NCBI RefSeq assembly: GCF_002005465.1
Contig: NZ_CP014691.1
Coordinates: 992,001-1,056,000, forward strand
DNA length: 64,000 nt
Source: Neoasaia chiangmaiensis
Lineage (GTDB): Bacteria > Pseudomonadota > Alphaproteobacteria > Acetobacterales > Acetobacteraceae
Direction of reading: 5' to 3'
Shown: positions 48,609-60,323 of the stretch, one piece after another
How the letters are laid out: each line of letters opens with the position of its first letter
Numbering within the stretch: the first letter of the stretch is position 1
Notes under the pieces: model-generated
What the model saw: only the letters and a program-made list of their open reading frames with translations
Told to the model about the DNA's origin: nothing
Databases searched by the model: none
Made by a program: the position numbers and the translations under genes

Positions 48609-49970
48609 CTAGGCCAGCGTCAGGCTGAGAATGGCGTCGCACATTCTGGTGACGCATTCCTCCACCAATGCCGGATCGTCAGCCTCGACCATTACACGTA
48701 ACAAGGGTTCTGTTCCGCTGGCTCTCAGAACAAGTCGACCGCGCCCCTTCAGGCGTTCGTCCACCTTGGCCTTTGCCTCATCAAGCACAGCCGATCCCAA
48801 GGGGCTCGGTCCACTGAACCGGACATTACGCAACATTTGCGGATAGGGCTGGAACACACGGCATATCTCGCTTGCCGGTCGCCCTGTCTCCACGAGCACG
48901 GCCAGAACCTGCAAAGCAGCGATCAGACCATCGCCTGTCGTTGCATAGTCCGACAACACCATATGTCCTGACTGTTCGCCACCGAGATTGGCGCCGATTT
49001 CGCGCATCCTCTCGACGACATACCGATCGCCGACCGCCGTGCGCAACAAGGTCAACCCCTGACTTTCCAGATAGCGCTCCAGCCCCAGATTGGACATGAC
49101 AGTCGCCACCACATTTCCTGTGCGGAGGCTACCGCGCTCATGCCAGGAACGCGCAATCAGGGCCAGAATCTGGTCTCCGTCAACGATCTCGCCACGCTCG
49201 TCACTGATGATGACGCGATCGGCGTCCCCATCCAGCGCGATACCAAGCTGCGCGCCATGTTCGACGACCGCCTGACAGAGCTTCTCCGGCCGCGTTGAGC
49301 CACAACCATCGTTGATATTGATGCCGTCCGGCTCGCACCCGATGCGAACGACCTCCGCACCCAGTTCCCACAACGCCGTCGGCGCCACGCGATAGGCGGA
49401 ACCGTTCGCACAGTCGATGACGATCTTCAGTCCGTCCAGACGCAACCCACGCGGAAAGGACGCCTTGGCATTCTCGATATAACGACCAGCCGCGTCGTTA
49501 AGTCGTGACGCTCGGCCAACCAGTGCCGGCTGCGCAAGACGACCCGTCAGATCCTCACGCATCAGGGCCTCGATCTCTTCCTCCGCCGCGTCCGACAGCT
49601 TGAAGCCATTCGGCCCGAACAACTTGATTCCATTGTCCTCGAATGGATTATGCGATGCGGAAATCATGACACCTAGATCGGCGCGCAACGAACGCGTCAG
49701 CATGGCGATGGCCGGGGTGGGAAGCGGCCCGACCAGCGTCACATCCATACCGGCCGACAGAAATCCGGAAACCAGCGCGCACTCGATCATATAGCCGGAA
49801 AGTCGCGTGTCCTTGCCCAGCACGACGCGATGCCGATGCGCGCCTTGCTGGAAATACAATCCCACCGCCTGCCCAAGACGTTGCGCGATATCGACGGTCA
49901 TCGGGGCCAGATTGGCCGTGCCTCTGATCCCATCCGTTCCGAACAGCTTGCGGGACTTGGGCAGGCTCAT
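48609..49970 (-). CDS. glmM: phosphoglucosamine mutase
   Basis: 453 aa. It converts glucosamine 6-phosphate to glucosamine 1-phosphate for UDP-GlcNAc. N-terminal [13 protein letters not shown]; the phosphoserine loop [20 protein letters not shown]; the metal loop [14 protein letters not shown]; the substrate segment [19 protein letters not shown]; and the C-terminal phosphate loop [16 protein letters not shown]. Two adjacent ATGs (49973 and 49970) follow GGAGAGCG; I take the second. It is downstream of the ftsH terminator. Confidence 0.96.
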   Translation of the reverse strand: MSLPKSRKLFGTDGIRGTANLAPMTVDIAQRLGQAVGLYFQQGAHRHRVVLGKDTRLSGYMIECALVSGFLSAGMDVTLVGPLPTPAIAMLTRSLRADLGVMISASHNPFEDNGIKLFGPNGFKLSDAAEEEIEALMREDLTGRLAQPALVGRASRLNDAAGRYIENAKASFPRGLRLDGLKIVIDCANGSAYRVAPTALWELGAEVVRIGCEPDGININDGCGSTRPEKLCQAVVEHGAQLGIALDGDADRVIISDERGEIVDGDQILALIARSWHERGSLRTGNVVATVMSNLGLERYLESQGLTLLRTAVGDRYVVERMREIGANLGGEQSGHMVLSDYATTGDGLIAALQVLAVLVETGRPASEICRVFQPYPQMLRNVRFSGPSPLGSAVLDEAKAKVDERLKGRGRLVLRASGTEPLLRVMVEADDPALVEECVTRMCDAILSLTLA

Positions 49971-50084
49971 CATTCGCTCTCCGACAAAAGCACAGGAGCG
50001 CCGGGACGAACCCGACGACTTGGGGGCGGAAATTTGCCGAAACATGCACGAAAAGCAATCCGCCTCACGCATACGGCCGTAGAA

Positions 50085-50109
50085 AAGAAAAAAGGGACCC
50101 GAAAGTCCC
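50085..50109 (-). terminator. rho-independent terminator after ftsH
   Basis: In the transcript, GGGAC-TTTCGG-GTCCC is followed by TTTTTTCTTTTCT. It ends ftsH and separates it from glmM. Confidence 0.85.
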
Positions 50110-50123
50110 TTTGTTCCCAAAAG

Positions 50124-52043
<1,920 letters not shown>

Positions 52044-52161
52044 CGTGGTCTCTATCGTTTCAAGCGCGTATGGCGCGGCACCAGGCCATGCCACTGTCAG
52101 AATATGTTTAACATAAGCATAAACCCGGACGTTCCCACCCTGTCATGCACGTTTTCCGTGA

Positions 52162-53361
52162 CTATTGCGCCGCGAGGGACCAGAACGAGCCCGAAAACAC
52201 CGCCATTGGGCGAATAAAGTCGAACCGGGCGTCATGCGGCGCGGCGCCGGATACGGCGCGCAATGCCGGCAATGTCCGCCGAACCGCAAACGGCAAGCCC
52301 GTATTGCCGCCATCATGCCCGACTGCCGAGACGACCATGCCTGTCGCTGTTCCCGCCGATCGCAACTGCCAGCGCCCATCCCAGATTGCGCCATCCACCG
52401 CCTGAACAGCACTTTCCATGGCCTGCGCCTCCCGACATAACACCCAGCCCGGCCCCAGCCGCCCGGCCTTCCGCAACGTCACGCCATGCAGGGTGCAAGC
52501 TTTCGGCATCTTCAGTAGCGCCGACATGATTCGCCGCGCAGGCGGATAGGCGCGTCCGGACAACACCTGCCACAGCAGACCCAGCAATACCGGACCGCAA
52601 AGGTCAGCTGGCAGAAGGAAAAAGCCCCCCGGGTGAAAGACGATCCGCTCCGCTGCCTCCTCAAGGCGGCAGGCCTCGTCCTCCTGACGCTCACGCGCGT
52701 GAGCGCCCGCCATATGGCACAACGCCGAGACATCCTGCGTGCCGAGAGACTGGCGCACCCGCACGCGCTCGAACTGCCGGTTCTGGTTCGACGGGTCCTC
52801 TGCCCACGCGATGCCTGCTTCCCGCAGCGTCACGCGCAACCGCGCGGAAGACACCCGCAGCAAGGGGCGCAAAAGACGCAAATCCGCCAGTTCCCGACAT
52901 GTCGCCATCCCGGCCAACCCGTAGGCTGAGCTGCCTGCGCGCTGCCGCATCGCCACCGTTTCGGCCTGGTCTCCCGCATGGTGGCCGATCAGCAGGTCCA
53001 GACAGCCCGCTTCCCGGCAAGCCCGGGTCAGAGCCCGATAGCGGGCCGCACGCGCACCTTCCTGAAGGCCCCCATCACGCCTTAATCCCGTCAATGGCAA
53101 CACCCGGCTGGCCATCCCAAAGCCATCGAGAACAGCCGCCGTTCGATGTGCTTCATCCGACGACTCGGCACGCAATCCATGATCGACAATCAACCCGACC
53201 ACATGGCGACGCCATCGCCGTGCCAGCCATGCCAGACACAAACTGTCGGCACCGCCGGAGACGGCAACTGCGATCGGATAATCGGCATCATCAGCCGGGA
53301 AAGGCTCGAACTCCTGCATCCAGACAGCAAACTCCGCCGCCTGGATCGCACCCTCGCTCAA
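52162..53361 (-). CDS. tilS: tRNA(Ile)-lysidine synthase
   Basis: 399 aa from a TTG at 53361 that overlaps the cpoB stop (TTGA). TilS adds lysine to C34 of tRNA-Ile so it reads AUA. The PP-loop AVAVSGGADSLCLAWLAR, GLIVDHGLRAESSDEA, and LIGHHAGDQAETVAMR with RAGSSAYGLAGM follow in order. The C-terminal region after about residue 200 is diverged. The frame is open to 53457, so ATG there would overlap cpoB by about 100 bases; I prefer the coupled TTG. Confidence 0.85.
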   Translation of the reverse strand: MSEGAIQAAEFAVWMQEFEPFPADDADYPIAVAVSGGADSLCLAWLARRWRRHVVGLIVDHGLRAESSDEAHRTAAVLDGFGMASRVLPLTGLRRDGGLQEGARAARYRALTRACREAGCLDLLIGHHAGDQAETVAMRQRAGSSAYGLAGMATCRELADLRLLRPLLRVSSARLRVTLREAGIAWAEDPSNQNRQFERVRVRQSLGTQDVSALCHMAGAHARERQEDEACRLEEAAERIVFHPGGFFLLPADLCGPVLLGLLWQVLSGRAYPPARRIMSALLKMPKACTLHGVTLRKAGRLGPGWVLCREAQAMESAVQAVDGAIWDGRWQLRSAGTATGMVVSAVGHDGGNTGLPFAVRRTLPALRAVSGAAPHDARFDFIRPMAVFSGSFWSLAAQ

Positions 53362-54212
53362 TGGCAGGCTGCGCGCGTCTTGAACGATGCCGCGGCGGTT
53401 TTTACGCGGGGCGAAGGCTGTGGAAACTCCATATGAAGTTTTGCAAGCGCCTCGCACGCCGAGTGTTTATCACCCAACGCCAGCATGGAAGCCGAAACGC
53501 CCAGCAGTGCCTCCTGCGCCCGTGGCGAATGAGGCGCACGGTTATAGGCATCGTAATAAGCCACGGCCGAATCGCGATATTGCTTCTGCCCGGCCATCGA
53601 TTGGGCAAGCAGGAACTGCGCATCCATCTTGCCCTGTGCAGACTTCGCGGACTTCAACGCCTGCTGCGCGTCGCTCTGCGCGGTCGCATAGTCGCCACCA
53701 CGCAATGCCGACTGACCGGCCTGCAGGAGATCGGCGGCCGTTCGCGGCTTGGCCGGCGTGGGCGCCGCAGGGGCCGCCGGCGTGTCGCCGCCCGCTGCCG
53801 CGGCTGGGGCAGCAGCAGCACCACCACCACCGTTCTGGGCAGCGAACTGCATGTCGGAAATCTGCTTCGACATGGTGGCGTTCTGCTGCTGCACCTGATT
53901 GGTCAACTGATCGAGCTGACCGCGCATTTCACGATTCTGCGCCTCCAGCGCCGAGACTCTATCAAGCAACTGCGCCACGAGATCGCCGCTCTGTCCCCCA
54001 CCGCTCGTCGGGGCAGGCGTCGCGGTGATATTGCCACCTGCGGCTTGCAGCTGACCGATCTGCTGATTCAATTGCTGAATCTGGTTCTGAAGTGCGATGC
54101 CTTCACGACTGGTGATCTGCTGCGCCCGTGCATCGGACATGCCCCCGGCAACCAGCATGACGGCCGCCGCCGTTGCAAGGAAATGGAATCGATAGGAAAC
54201 GGCTCGTCGCAT
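53358..54212 (-). CDS. cpoB: CpoB/YbgF, Tol-Pal associated periplasmic protein
   Basis: 284 aa. A signal peptide (residues 1-31, cleavage ARAQQ), an N-terminal coiled coil (about 38-120: LQNQIQQLNQQIGQLQAAGG ... LDRVSALEAQNREMRGQLDQL, cited by pieces), an Ala/Pro linker, then TPR repeats (AADLLQAGQSALRGGDYATA; GKMDAQFLLAQSMAGQKQYR; SPRAQEALLGVSASMLALGDK). In E. coli it coordinates peptidoglycan synthesis with outer-membrane constriction. AAGGG precedes the ATG at 54212. It is downstream of pal but behind pal's terminator. Confidence 0.88.
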   Translation of the reverse strand: MRRAVSYRFHFLATAAAVMLVAGGMSDARAQQITSREGIALQNQIQQLNQQIGQLQAAGGNITATPAPTSGGGQSGDLVAQLLDRVSALEAQNREMRGQLDQLTNQVQQQNATMSKQISDMQFAAQNGGGGAAAAPAAAAGGDTPAAPAAPTPAKPRTAADLLQAGQSALRGGDYATAQSDAQQALKSAKSAQGKMDAQFLLAQSMAGQKQYRDSAVAYYDAYNRAPHSPRAQEALLGVSASMLALGDKHSACEALAKLHMEFPQPSPRVKTAAASFKTRAACH

Positions 54213-54324
54213 AGCGCACCCTTCACGCAAGGCCCTGTCATCTCAAGCACCGAAAATACCGGCGCTCGGCCCGCCCGGAATCCGCCGACAACATGCGAAT
54301 ATTCCGGCAGGCGAGTCTCCAGAT

Positions 54325-54360
54325 AAAGCAAAACCGGCCAGCGCATAAGCACTGGCCGGT
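54325..54360 (-). terminator. terminator between pal and cpoB
   Basis: In the transcript ACCGGCCAG pairs with CTGGCCGGT (9 bp, 10-base loop), followed by TTTTGCTTT. It lies about 40 bases after the pal stop and would end the pal transcript. Confidence 0.8.
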
Positions 54361-54399
54361 CCGCCAAACATCATCAACGCAATAAGCGCGTGATCGGTC

Positions 54400-54876
54400 T
54401 TACTTGACCGACGTGATCGCGTTGCGGTTCTGCGACCAGGACTGCTCGTCATCGCCATCGGCGGTCGGACGGTCCTTGCCGTAGGAGATGGTGCTGAGAC
54501 GCGACGGGGAAACGCCTTTGGCGACCAGATAGTCGCGCGCAGCATTCGCACGGCGCTGACCCAGCGCGATGTTGTATTCTTCCGTTCCGCGATCGTCGCA
54601 GTTACCGGCGATCTGCACGCTAACCTGCGGATAACGGGCAAGCCAGGCTGCCTGCTTGTCCAGCGTCGCCTTCGCGTCGTCGGAGAGCGAGTTCTGGTTC
54701 AGTTCGAAGAAGACGCGATCGCCGACATTGGCGACCAGATCCGCCTCACTGCCCGGCGCAGCGCCGGTTTCCTGAGCGGATGCGCCAGCACCAGTGGTGG
54801 CACCCGTGTTCTTGTCGCTTGAGCATGCCGCAAGAACGACCGCAAGACCGAGCGCGCCGATAAGCTTGAAATTCAT
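54400..54876 (-). CDS. pal: peptidoglycan-associated lipoprotein Pal
   Basis: 158 aa. A lipoprotein signal ends in lipobox VLAACSS; a low-complexity Thr/Gly/Ala linker follows; the OmpA-like peptidoglycan-binding domain covers the rest: FFELNQNSLSDDAKATLDKQAAWL, VQIAGNCDDRGTEEYNIALGQRRANAARDYL (cited in two parts), LSTISYGKDRP, and QNRNAI. Pal ties the outer membrane to peptidoglycan via TolB. It is 267 bases downstream of tolB, behind a hairpin, so likely has its own promoter, which I could not place. Confidence 0.95.
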   Translation of the reverse strand: MNFKLIGALGLAVVLAACSSDKNTGATTGAGASAQETGAAPGSEADLVANVGDRVFFELNQNSLSDDAKATLDKQAAWLARYPQVSVQIAGNCDDRGTEEYNIALGQRRANAARDYLVAKGVSPSRLSTISYGKDRPTADGDDEQSWSQNRNAITSVK

Positions 54877-55094
54877 TTCTGCCAACCCTGAATACAGTCC
54901 CATCCCAGGACCAGGAAGCGTGAACCAAATTGTGAAGACTGGTCGCGGCCGTCGTTTTGCTTGCGCGTTCTAGAAAAACGCGGGCCGCTTGCGAATGTCG
55001 GAGACCACGACCCGCCTTACTCATTGGAACGATAGCTGGTCAAGCACCACGAACACCACGTTGTCCATGATGACGCCGATTTCATTACAATTTC

Positions 55095-55133
55095 AAAAAT
55101 AGTGCCCTGACGGCCACAGTTTGTGGCCGTCAG
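55095..55133 (-). terminator. hairpin after tolB, possible terminator
   Basis: A 12-bp perfect stem (CTGACGGCCACA with its complement, loop AAC in the transcript) is followed 8 bases later by ATTTTTG. The T run is a little distant, so termination may be partial. Confidence 0.65.
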
Positions 55134-55143
55134 ATGACAGAAA

Positions 55144-56517
55144 TCAGCCGTTCAGCGGCGACCACGCCGGATCCGAAGCGCCGGTTCCGGTATGGATCGG
55201 CCGCTCATTGAAGCCGGTAATGTCGATCATGCCGATTCCCGACGCGAACCCTGCGCCACCCGCACCCGACGCCGACTGGCGGCAGAACGCGATCACACGG
55301 CCATTCGGACAGAAGGTGGGACTCTCCACGGTAAAACCTTCCGTCAGGATACGCTCGCCCGTTCCATCGGGCGCCATCACGCCAAGAGAGAATCGCCCTC
55401 CTGCAATGCGGGTAAACGCAATCAGGTCGCCGCGCGGCGACCATACCGGCGAACCGTATTGCCCGTTGCCATAGGAGATGCGCCGCGCACCACCACCCGA
55501 CGCGCTCATGATATAGAGCTGCGGGCTGCCGCCACGATCGGAATTGAAGACGATCTGGCTACCATCGGGACTGTAGGACGGACTTGTATCGATCGCACCG
55601 GAATTGGTAATCTGCCGCTTGCTGCCGGAGCCAAGATCGACCACGAAGATGTCCGACCCGCCGCCACGCGTGGCGGACAGCACCACCTGCCCACCCGAGG
55701 GCGAGAAACGCGGCGCGAACGAAATACCCGCGAACTCTCCCAGCAGACGCTGGCTGCCGGAGCCAAGATCGAACAGGTAAACGCGAGGCCGGTCATTGGC
55801 ATAGGACATGAATGCGATCTGATCGCGCACGGGATTGAAACGCGGCGTCAGCGTCAGCCACTGTCCCGAGGACAGCATCCGCTCGTTCGCGCCGTCCTGA
55901 TCCATGACAGCCAGACGCGTCGTCTGCCGATGGCGCGGTCCCGTACGGGCGATATATGCGATACGCGTATCGAAATACCCCTTCTCGCCCAACATACGCT
56001 CGTAAATGACGTCCGCGATAATATGCGCGATCCGCCGCCAGTTGGCGCCCGATGCCGTGTAGGCCGTGCCCTGCAACTGCTGACCGTTCAGGACATCCCA
56101 CAGGCGCATTTCGACACGCACGCTGCCCGATCCATTGGCCGAGCCGGAAACCGCTGCCCGCGCACCCTGCGCCTTCAGCCCCGCGAAGTCGGGCGTCCCC
56201 TGACCGACATCGCCCGAAATGACCTTGAACAACCCGGTGCTATCCAGATCGGCGGAGATCACGCCGGAAATCTGCCCGCCGATCCCTGCGCCGAAGTTCG
56301 GGATCACGATGGGAATCGGGGCCGTGCGCGCCTGATCGACGGTGATTTCGGCTTCACCCTGCTGGGCCGGGGCCGGGGCCGTCTGCGCCCGCGCCATCAG
56401 CGGCGTCGCCAGCAGTCCGCCAGCGGCCGCGCCGCCGAGAATATGGCGGCGGGATAAGAGATTGCGCAGACCCTGCGCCTGATCGTCACTGAAAAACGGC
56501 AAGTCGTCGGAACGCAT
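55144..56517 (-). CDS. tolB: TolB, Tol-Pal periplasmic beta-propeller protein
   Basis: 457 aa. An N-terminal TolB_N domain (IPIVIPNFGAG ... ) is followed by a six-bladed propeller built from WD40-like PD40 repeats; typical blade ends are NPVRDQIAFMSYAND, FSPSGGQVVLSATRGG, YSPDGSQIVFNSDRGG, and WSPRGDLIAFTRIAGG. The signal peptide has a twin-arginine pattern, LSRRHILGGAAAGGLLATPL at residues 21-40, with cleavage at ARAQ, suggesting Tat rather than Sec export. It follows tolA after 45 bases. The ATG at 56517 has GAGAG upstream. Confidence 0.94.
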   Translation of the reverse strand: MRSDDLPFFSDDQAQGLRNLLSRRHILGGAAAGGLLATPLMARAQTAPAPAQQGEAEITVDQARTAPIPIVIPNFGAGIGGQISGVISADLDSTGLFKVISGDVGQGTPDFAGLKAQGARAAVSGSANGSGSVRVEMRLWDVLNGQQLQGTAYTASGANWRRIAHIIADVIYERMLGEKGYFDTRIAYIARTGPRHRQTTRLAVMDQDGANERMLSSGQWLTLTPRFNPVRDQIAFMSYANDRPRVYLFDLGSGSQRLLGEFAGISFAPRFSPSGGQVVLSATRGGGSDIFVVDLGSGSKRQITNSGAIDTSPSYSPDGSQIVFNSDRGGSPQLYIMSASGGGARRISYGNGQYGSPVWSPRGDLIAFTRIAGGRFSLGVMAPDGTGERILTEGFTVESPTFCPNGRVIAFCRQSASGAGGAGFASGIGMIDITGFNERPIHTGTGASDPAWSPLNG

Positions 56518-56562
56518 GAACAAGGCTCTCTATGTCAAAATCTTGTCAGCCATATCGATCGA

Positions 56563-57558
56563 TTATGGCCGGAATACGAAACGCAATTCGTGGGTCTGAC
56601 CCAAAAGGTTCGACGGTATCGGAAGTTTGGAGCAGGTCGGGCTCAACACCGCGTCCCGCGCCCGCTCCGCAAGCGCACGATAGGCCGGATCGTTGTTGAC
56701 CCGTGCCTGCGTGTCCGGCGCGAAACGTGCCATGCGCGCCTCGCCCGTGGCATCCACCGTCACAATCAGATGCGCGCTGAAGCTGGCATAGTTCCGTGCC
56801 TCCGTGTCCTCCACATAACAACGCCGCACGGAACCACCGATCGCCTTCTGGTCGGCATTGCTCAGCGCACGCGTGATGTCGCCATTCGGCGCGCCACCGC
56901 CATCCGGCGCACCACCCTGCTTCGGATTGGCGCGCGCGGTCGGTGCATGCGTCTGCTTCTGGTCGGCACGGAAACTGTCCAGCGTCGCCAGAAGAGAATG
57001 CGAATCCGCTACCGTCTTCTTCGCCTTGTTCGGCTGGGTGATGTGCGAGAACGTCGGCGTCTCCGGCAGCTTGTCGACCGGCTGCGTCTGCGGCGTCGGC
57101 GGCGCGACCTGATGCGACGGCGAAGGCGGCGTCGGCTTGGGCGGCGCGGCCTTCAGCGGCTCGGCGGATTCATCCGTCATCTTCGGCGGCACCTTCACAT
57201 CCGGCAGCGGTACCGGCTTGCTCTCGGCAGGCGGCGGCACGGGCTGCGGCGGCGGTGGAGGCGGCGGCGGCTCTTCCGTCGGCTGCGGCAAAGGCGGCGT
57301 CGGCGAAGGTGGCGCATCGGTCGGCGTCGGCGCGGGCGCGGGTGCCGGTTTCGGCGCGGGTTTGTCGGCCTTGTGCGGCGTCGCCGGCGGCCCGGACTGC
57401 GTGAATTCCATCTCCACTGCCGGCGGCTCGGGCGGCTCGGGCGGCTTGCTCAGCGGCATCCGGACCAGCAGCCACACGACAAGAAGGGCATGGGCACCGA
57501 TCGAGGCACCCAAGGCCCGGCGGAAACGCCGCGTATCGGCTCGGCGTGGACGCAACAC
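56563..57558 (-). CDS. tolA: TolA, energy-transducing protein of the Tol-Pal system
   Basis: 331 aa. One membrane span near the N-terminus (about 19-33, GAHALLVVWLLVRM), a long Pro/Lys/Ala-rich periplasmic linker including a run of eight prolines (about 98-105), and a C-terminal domain III-like region with ISHITQPNKAKKTV and SVRRCYVEDTEARNYASF. It spans the periplasm to TolB/Pal, driven by TolQ/TolR. The C-terminus ends LRFVFRP, typical of TolA/TonB-like domains. Confidence 0.88.
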   Translation of the reverse strand: MLRPRRADTRRFRRALGASIGAHALLVVWLLVRMPLSKPPEPPEPPAVEMEFTQSGPPATPHKADKPAPKPAPAPAPTPTDAPPSPTPPLPQPTEEPPPPPPPPQPVPPPAESKPVPLPDVKVPPKMTDESAEPLKAAPPKPTPPSPSHQVAPPTPQTQPVDKLPETPTFSHITQPNKAKKTVADSHSLLATLDSFRADQKQTHAPTARANPKQGGAPDGGGAPNGDITRALSNADQKAIGGSVRRCYVEDTEARNYASFSAHLIVTVDATGEARMARFAPDTQARVNNDPAYRALAERARDAVLSPTCSKLPIPSNLLGQTHELRFVFRP

Positions 57559-57578
57559 GGCGCCGTTCTCCCTCGAAA

Positions 57579-58016
57579 CTACTGCGCGGCCGAGGTCGGC
57601 TGCTGGGCCAGCAGCGCCACATGCGTAAACCCGCCCGACGTGATCCGGCCCATGACCTCCATCACCTGCCCATAATTGATGTGCGCGTCAGCCTTCACGA
57701 AAATCCGATGCGTCGGATCATTCTGCGAAGCCTCCTTCAGGCGATCGACCAACTGATCGGCCGACACCGGATCGTCACCCATATAGAGGGAACCGTCGCT
57801 CTTCATGGAGACCGTGATCGGCTTCGTATCCGCGTTCAATGGGCTGGCATCCGTCTTCGGCAGATCCACGTTCACGCCGCTGGTCATCATCGGCGCCGTC
57901 ACCATGAAGATGATGAGCAGCACCAGCATCACATCCACGAGCGGCGTGACATTGATCTCCGACGCCGGACGGCGTCTGCGTCCCCGAGCGGGCCCGCCTC
58001 CTCCCGACATCGCCAT
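57579..58016 (-). CDS. tolR: TolR, ExbD-family proton-channel subunit
   Basis: 145 aa. A cytoplasmic start (SGGGGPARGRRRRPASEINVTPLVDVML) and one span with the conserved Asp of the proton path (VDVMLVLLIIFMVTAPM), followed by a periplasmic domain (VSMKSDGSLYMGDDPVSADQL; VKADAHINYGQVMEVMGRI). It works with TolQ in the inner membrane. It follows tolQ by five bases and precedes tolA by 20. Confidence 0.93.
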   Translation of the reverse strand: MAMSGGGGPARGRRRRPASEINVTPLVDVMLVLLIIFMVTAPMMTSGVNVDLPKTDASPLNADTKPITVSMKSDGSLYMGDDPVSADQLVDRLKEASQNDPTHRIFVKADAHINYGQVMEVMGRITSGGFTHVALLAQQPTSAAQ

Positions 58017-58021
58017 GACGC

Positions 58022-58741
58022 TTAGCTCCGCTCTTCGGATTGGCGCGACAGGATCGCCGCGAATTCAGTGCCGAATGCCTCCATCCGCTCCGCGAAGCGG
58101 TCGATGGACGCGGTCGTCACGTTATAGGCGATGTAAGCCGGAATGGCCGTCACGAGACCGATGGCCGTCGCGAACAGCGCTTCCGAGATGCCGGGCGCCA
58201 CGACCGAAAGATTCGTGTTGTGCATCGCCGCGATCGAGCCGAACGCATGCATGATGCCCCAGACCGTGCCGAAAAGGCCGATGAAAGGCGCAACCGGGCC
58301 GATCGTCGCCAGAAAGATGACCCGGCGGCTCAACCGCTCGATCTCGCGCGAGACCGTGATGTTGATCGCGCGGTCCACGCGGTCGCGCACGCCGCCGCGC
58401 GCCAGATCCACCCCGGAGATACGGGCCGAGCGACGCCATTCGCCCATCGCCGCGCCGAAAACGGCCGCCATGGGATGCACCGGCTTCGCACCATCGGAAT
58501 CGTATAGATCGTCCAGGCTGCCACCGGACCAGAAACGGTCCTCGAACTCCGTCGCTTCGCGATTGACGCGCCGCATCAGAATGATTTTCTCGACAATAAC
58601 CGCCCAGACGAAAGCACTGCACCCGATCAGACCGAGCATAACCAGCTTAACGACGATGGAGGCGTGGAGAAACAGGTCCAGAGGCGATAGGCCCGATGCG
58701 GCCACCGCGCCCAGCGCACTCGAATTCACCGCGTGATCCAC
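58022..58741 (-). CDS. tolQ: TolQ, MotA/ExbB-family proton-channel subunit
   Basis: 239 aa with three membrane spans (about 22-42, 135-155, 165-190). Conserved: ASIVVKLVMLGLIGCSAFVW, the Pro-rich GPVAPFIGLFGTVWGIMHAF, and GISEALFATAIGLVTAIPAYIAYN (cited in part). The start is taken as the GTG at 58741 because AGGAG lies six bases upstream; the frame is open 17 codons further. It begins the tolQRAB run after ybgC (80-base gap). Confidence 0.93.
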   Translation of the reverse strand: MDHAVNSSALGAVAASGLSPLDLFLHASIVVKLVMLGLIGCSAFVWAVIVEKIILMRRVNREATEFEDRFWSGGSLDDLYDSDGAKPVHPMAAVFGAAMGEWRRSARISGVDLARGGVRDRVDRAINITVSREIERLSRRVIFLATIGPVAPFIGLFGTVWGIMHAFGSIAAMHNTNLSVVAPGISEALFATAIGLVTAIPAYIAYNVTTASIDRFAERMEAFGTEFAAILSRQSEERS

Positions 58742-58821
58742 TCTTTTCTCCTGTTTCGATCCGCTATCCGGCCACCGGCCGGCACACTCCATCGCATTTC
58801 ATCGCATGGCCGAAAAGGTGG

Positions 58822-59247
58822 CTAGACCTCTCCAGCCTCTAATTTTCGAATACGCTCGCACCATGACGTCGGGATTCGCTCGGGTTTCATGGTCGAAATC
58901 CCAAGACAAGCCAGTTCGACGTTCACGATTGCTGACGATTCGTTGTTTCGCGAAACATTGCGGAAAGATTGAGACAACTTGATGCGTGTCGGGGTCAAAT
59001 CGACCAGTGCCGTCTCGATTTCCATCAGATCGTCGAGGCGCAACGGGCTCATGTAGCGGATATCGGCCTTGCGAACCACGAAATGCTGCTCGTATTCCCG
59101 CGCCAGATCGGTCACGGCCGCATCGACGGAGCGAATCGCCTCGGTCCGCGCGCGTTCCGCAAAAGCGAGATAGCGCGCATGATAGACGATGCCGCCTGCA
59201 TCGGTGTCCTCGTAATAGACCCGAAAAGTAATCCTGTGCGTTGCCAA
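58822..59247 (-). CDS. ybgC: YbgC-type acyl-CoA thioesterase
   Basis: 141 aa hotdog-fold protein. The catalytic motif FRVYYEDTDAGGIVYHARYLAFAERAR (cited as Y-Y-E-D-T-D-A-G at residues about 11-18) contains the nucleophilic Asp, with the conserved MSPLRLDDLMEI after it. YbgC proteins hydrolyse short-chain acyl-CoA and sit next to tolQ in most proteobacteria. The start is a TTG six bases after the ruvB stop, so it continues the ruv run. Confidence 0.9.
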   Translation of the reverse strand: MATHRITFRVYYEDTDAGGIVYHARYLAFAERARTEAIRSVDAAVTDLAREYEQHFVVRKADIRYMSPLRLDDLMEIETALVDLTPTRIKLSQSFRNVSRNNESSAIVNVELACLGISTMKPERIPTSWCERIRKLEAGEV

Positions 59248-59252
59248 GCGGC

Positions 59253-60323
59253 CTAATCCTCCAGCACTTGTCCAGCCGCTTCGTCATTGAGCGAAGACAG
59301 CAGATCGACCTGGCTGGTCGGCGGGGCGAGCCCCAGATGCCGCCAGCCGCGTTCGCCCAGCATCCGCCCACGCGACGTGCGCAATACGAGACCTTCCTGA
59401 ATCAGATAAGGCTCAATGACATCTTCGAGCGTGTCGCGCGCCTCGGCCAGGGCCGCCGCCAGAGTCTCCACACCGACCGGTCCGCCATGATGATGCTCGG
59501 CAATCCGCAACAGGTAACGCCGGTCCATGGCATCCAGCCCGATCGAATCAACTTCCAGGCGCGATAGCGCCGCATCCGCCATCGCCCGGCTGATCGCCCG
59601 GTCCCGCGGCGCCCCCACGGCCGCGAAATCACGCACCCGACGCAGCAGGCGCCCGGCAATGCGCGGCGTCCCGCGGGACCGCCGGGCGATTTCCTCCGCG
59701 CCTTCCGCCGTCAGGTTCATGCCGAGTTTCACCGCCCCGCGTTCGACGATCTGCCGCAATTCGTCCGGCGTATAGAAGATCAGCCGCAGCGGAATCCCGA
59801 AGCGATCGCGCAGCGGCGTCGCCAGCAGCCCGGCCCGCGTCGTCGCCGCCACCAGCGTGAACGGCGAGAGATCAATCCGCACGGAACGCGCCGCCGGGCC
59901 TTCGCCAATGATGAGATCGAGCTGGAAGTCCTCCATCGCCGGATAGAGCACTTCCTCGATCGCCGGCTGGAGACGATGGATTTCATCGATGAACAACACA
60001 TCGCGCGGCTGGAGATTGGTCAGGATCGCCGCCAGATCGCCCGCGCGCTGGATGACCGGCCCCGACGTCGCGCGAAAGCCCACGCCCAGTTCACGCGCCA
60101 CGATCTGCGCAAGCGTGGTCTTGCCCAAACCCGGCGGACCATGCAGCAGGACGTGATCCAGCGCCTCGCCGCGCGACTTGGCGGCACTGATGAAAACCGC
60201 GAGATTTTCCCGGCTGGTTTTCTGCCCCGTGAAATCGTCAAGCGTGTGTGGCCGCAATCCGGCTTCCGCCGCGTCCTCCGGCGTCCGCGCGCTTTCCAGC
60301 GGGCCGCGAAAATCCTCGCTCAT
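59253..60323 (-). CDS. ruvB: Holliday junction helicase RuvB
   Basis: 356 aa. A AAA+ hexamer that drives branch migration on RuvA. Walker [21 protein letters not shown], Walker [24 protein letters not shown] (in part), sensor [20 protein letters not shown], arginine finger [20 protein letters not shown], and a C-terminal winged helix ([21 protein letters not shown]). Overlaps ruvA by four bases, so it is coupled. Confidence 0.98.
   Translation of the reverse strand: MSEDFRGPLESARTPEDAAEAGLRPHTLDDFTGQKTSRENLAVFISAAKSRGEALDHVLLHGPPGLGKTTLAQIVARELGVGFRATSGPVIQRAGDLAAILTNLQPRDVLFIDEIHRLQPAIEEVLYPAMEDFQLDLIIGEGPAARSVRIDLSPFTLVAATTRAGLLATPLRDRFGIPLRLIFYTPDELRQIVERGAVKLGMNLTAEGAEEIARRSRGTPRIAGRLLRRVRDFAAVGAPRDRAISRAMADAALSRLEVDSIGLDAMDRRYLLRIAEHHHGGPVGVETLAAALAEARDTLEDVIEPYLIQEGLVLRTSRGRMLGERGWRHLGLAPPTSQVDLLSSLNDEAAGQVLED

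Noticed and set aside
52108-52122. TTAA-N7-ATAA near ftsH as a second CtrA site
   Set aside because: One half-site has a mismatch and the region is AT-rich, so the match is too weak to call.
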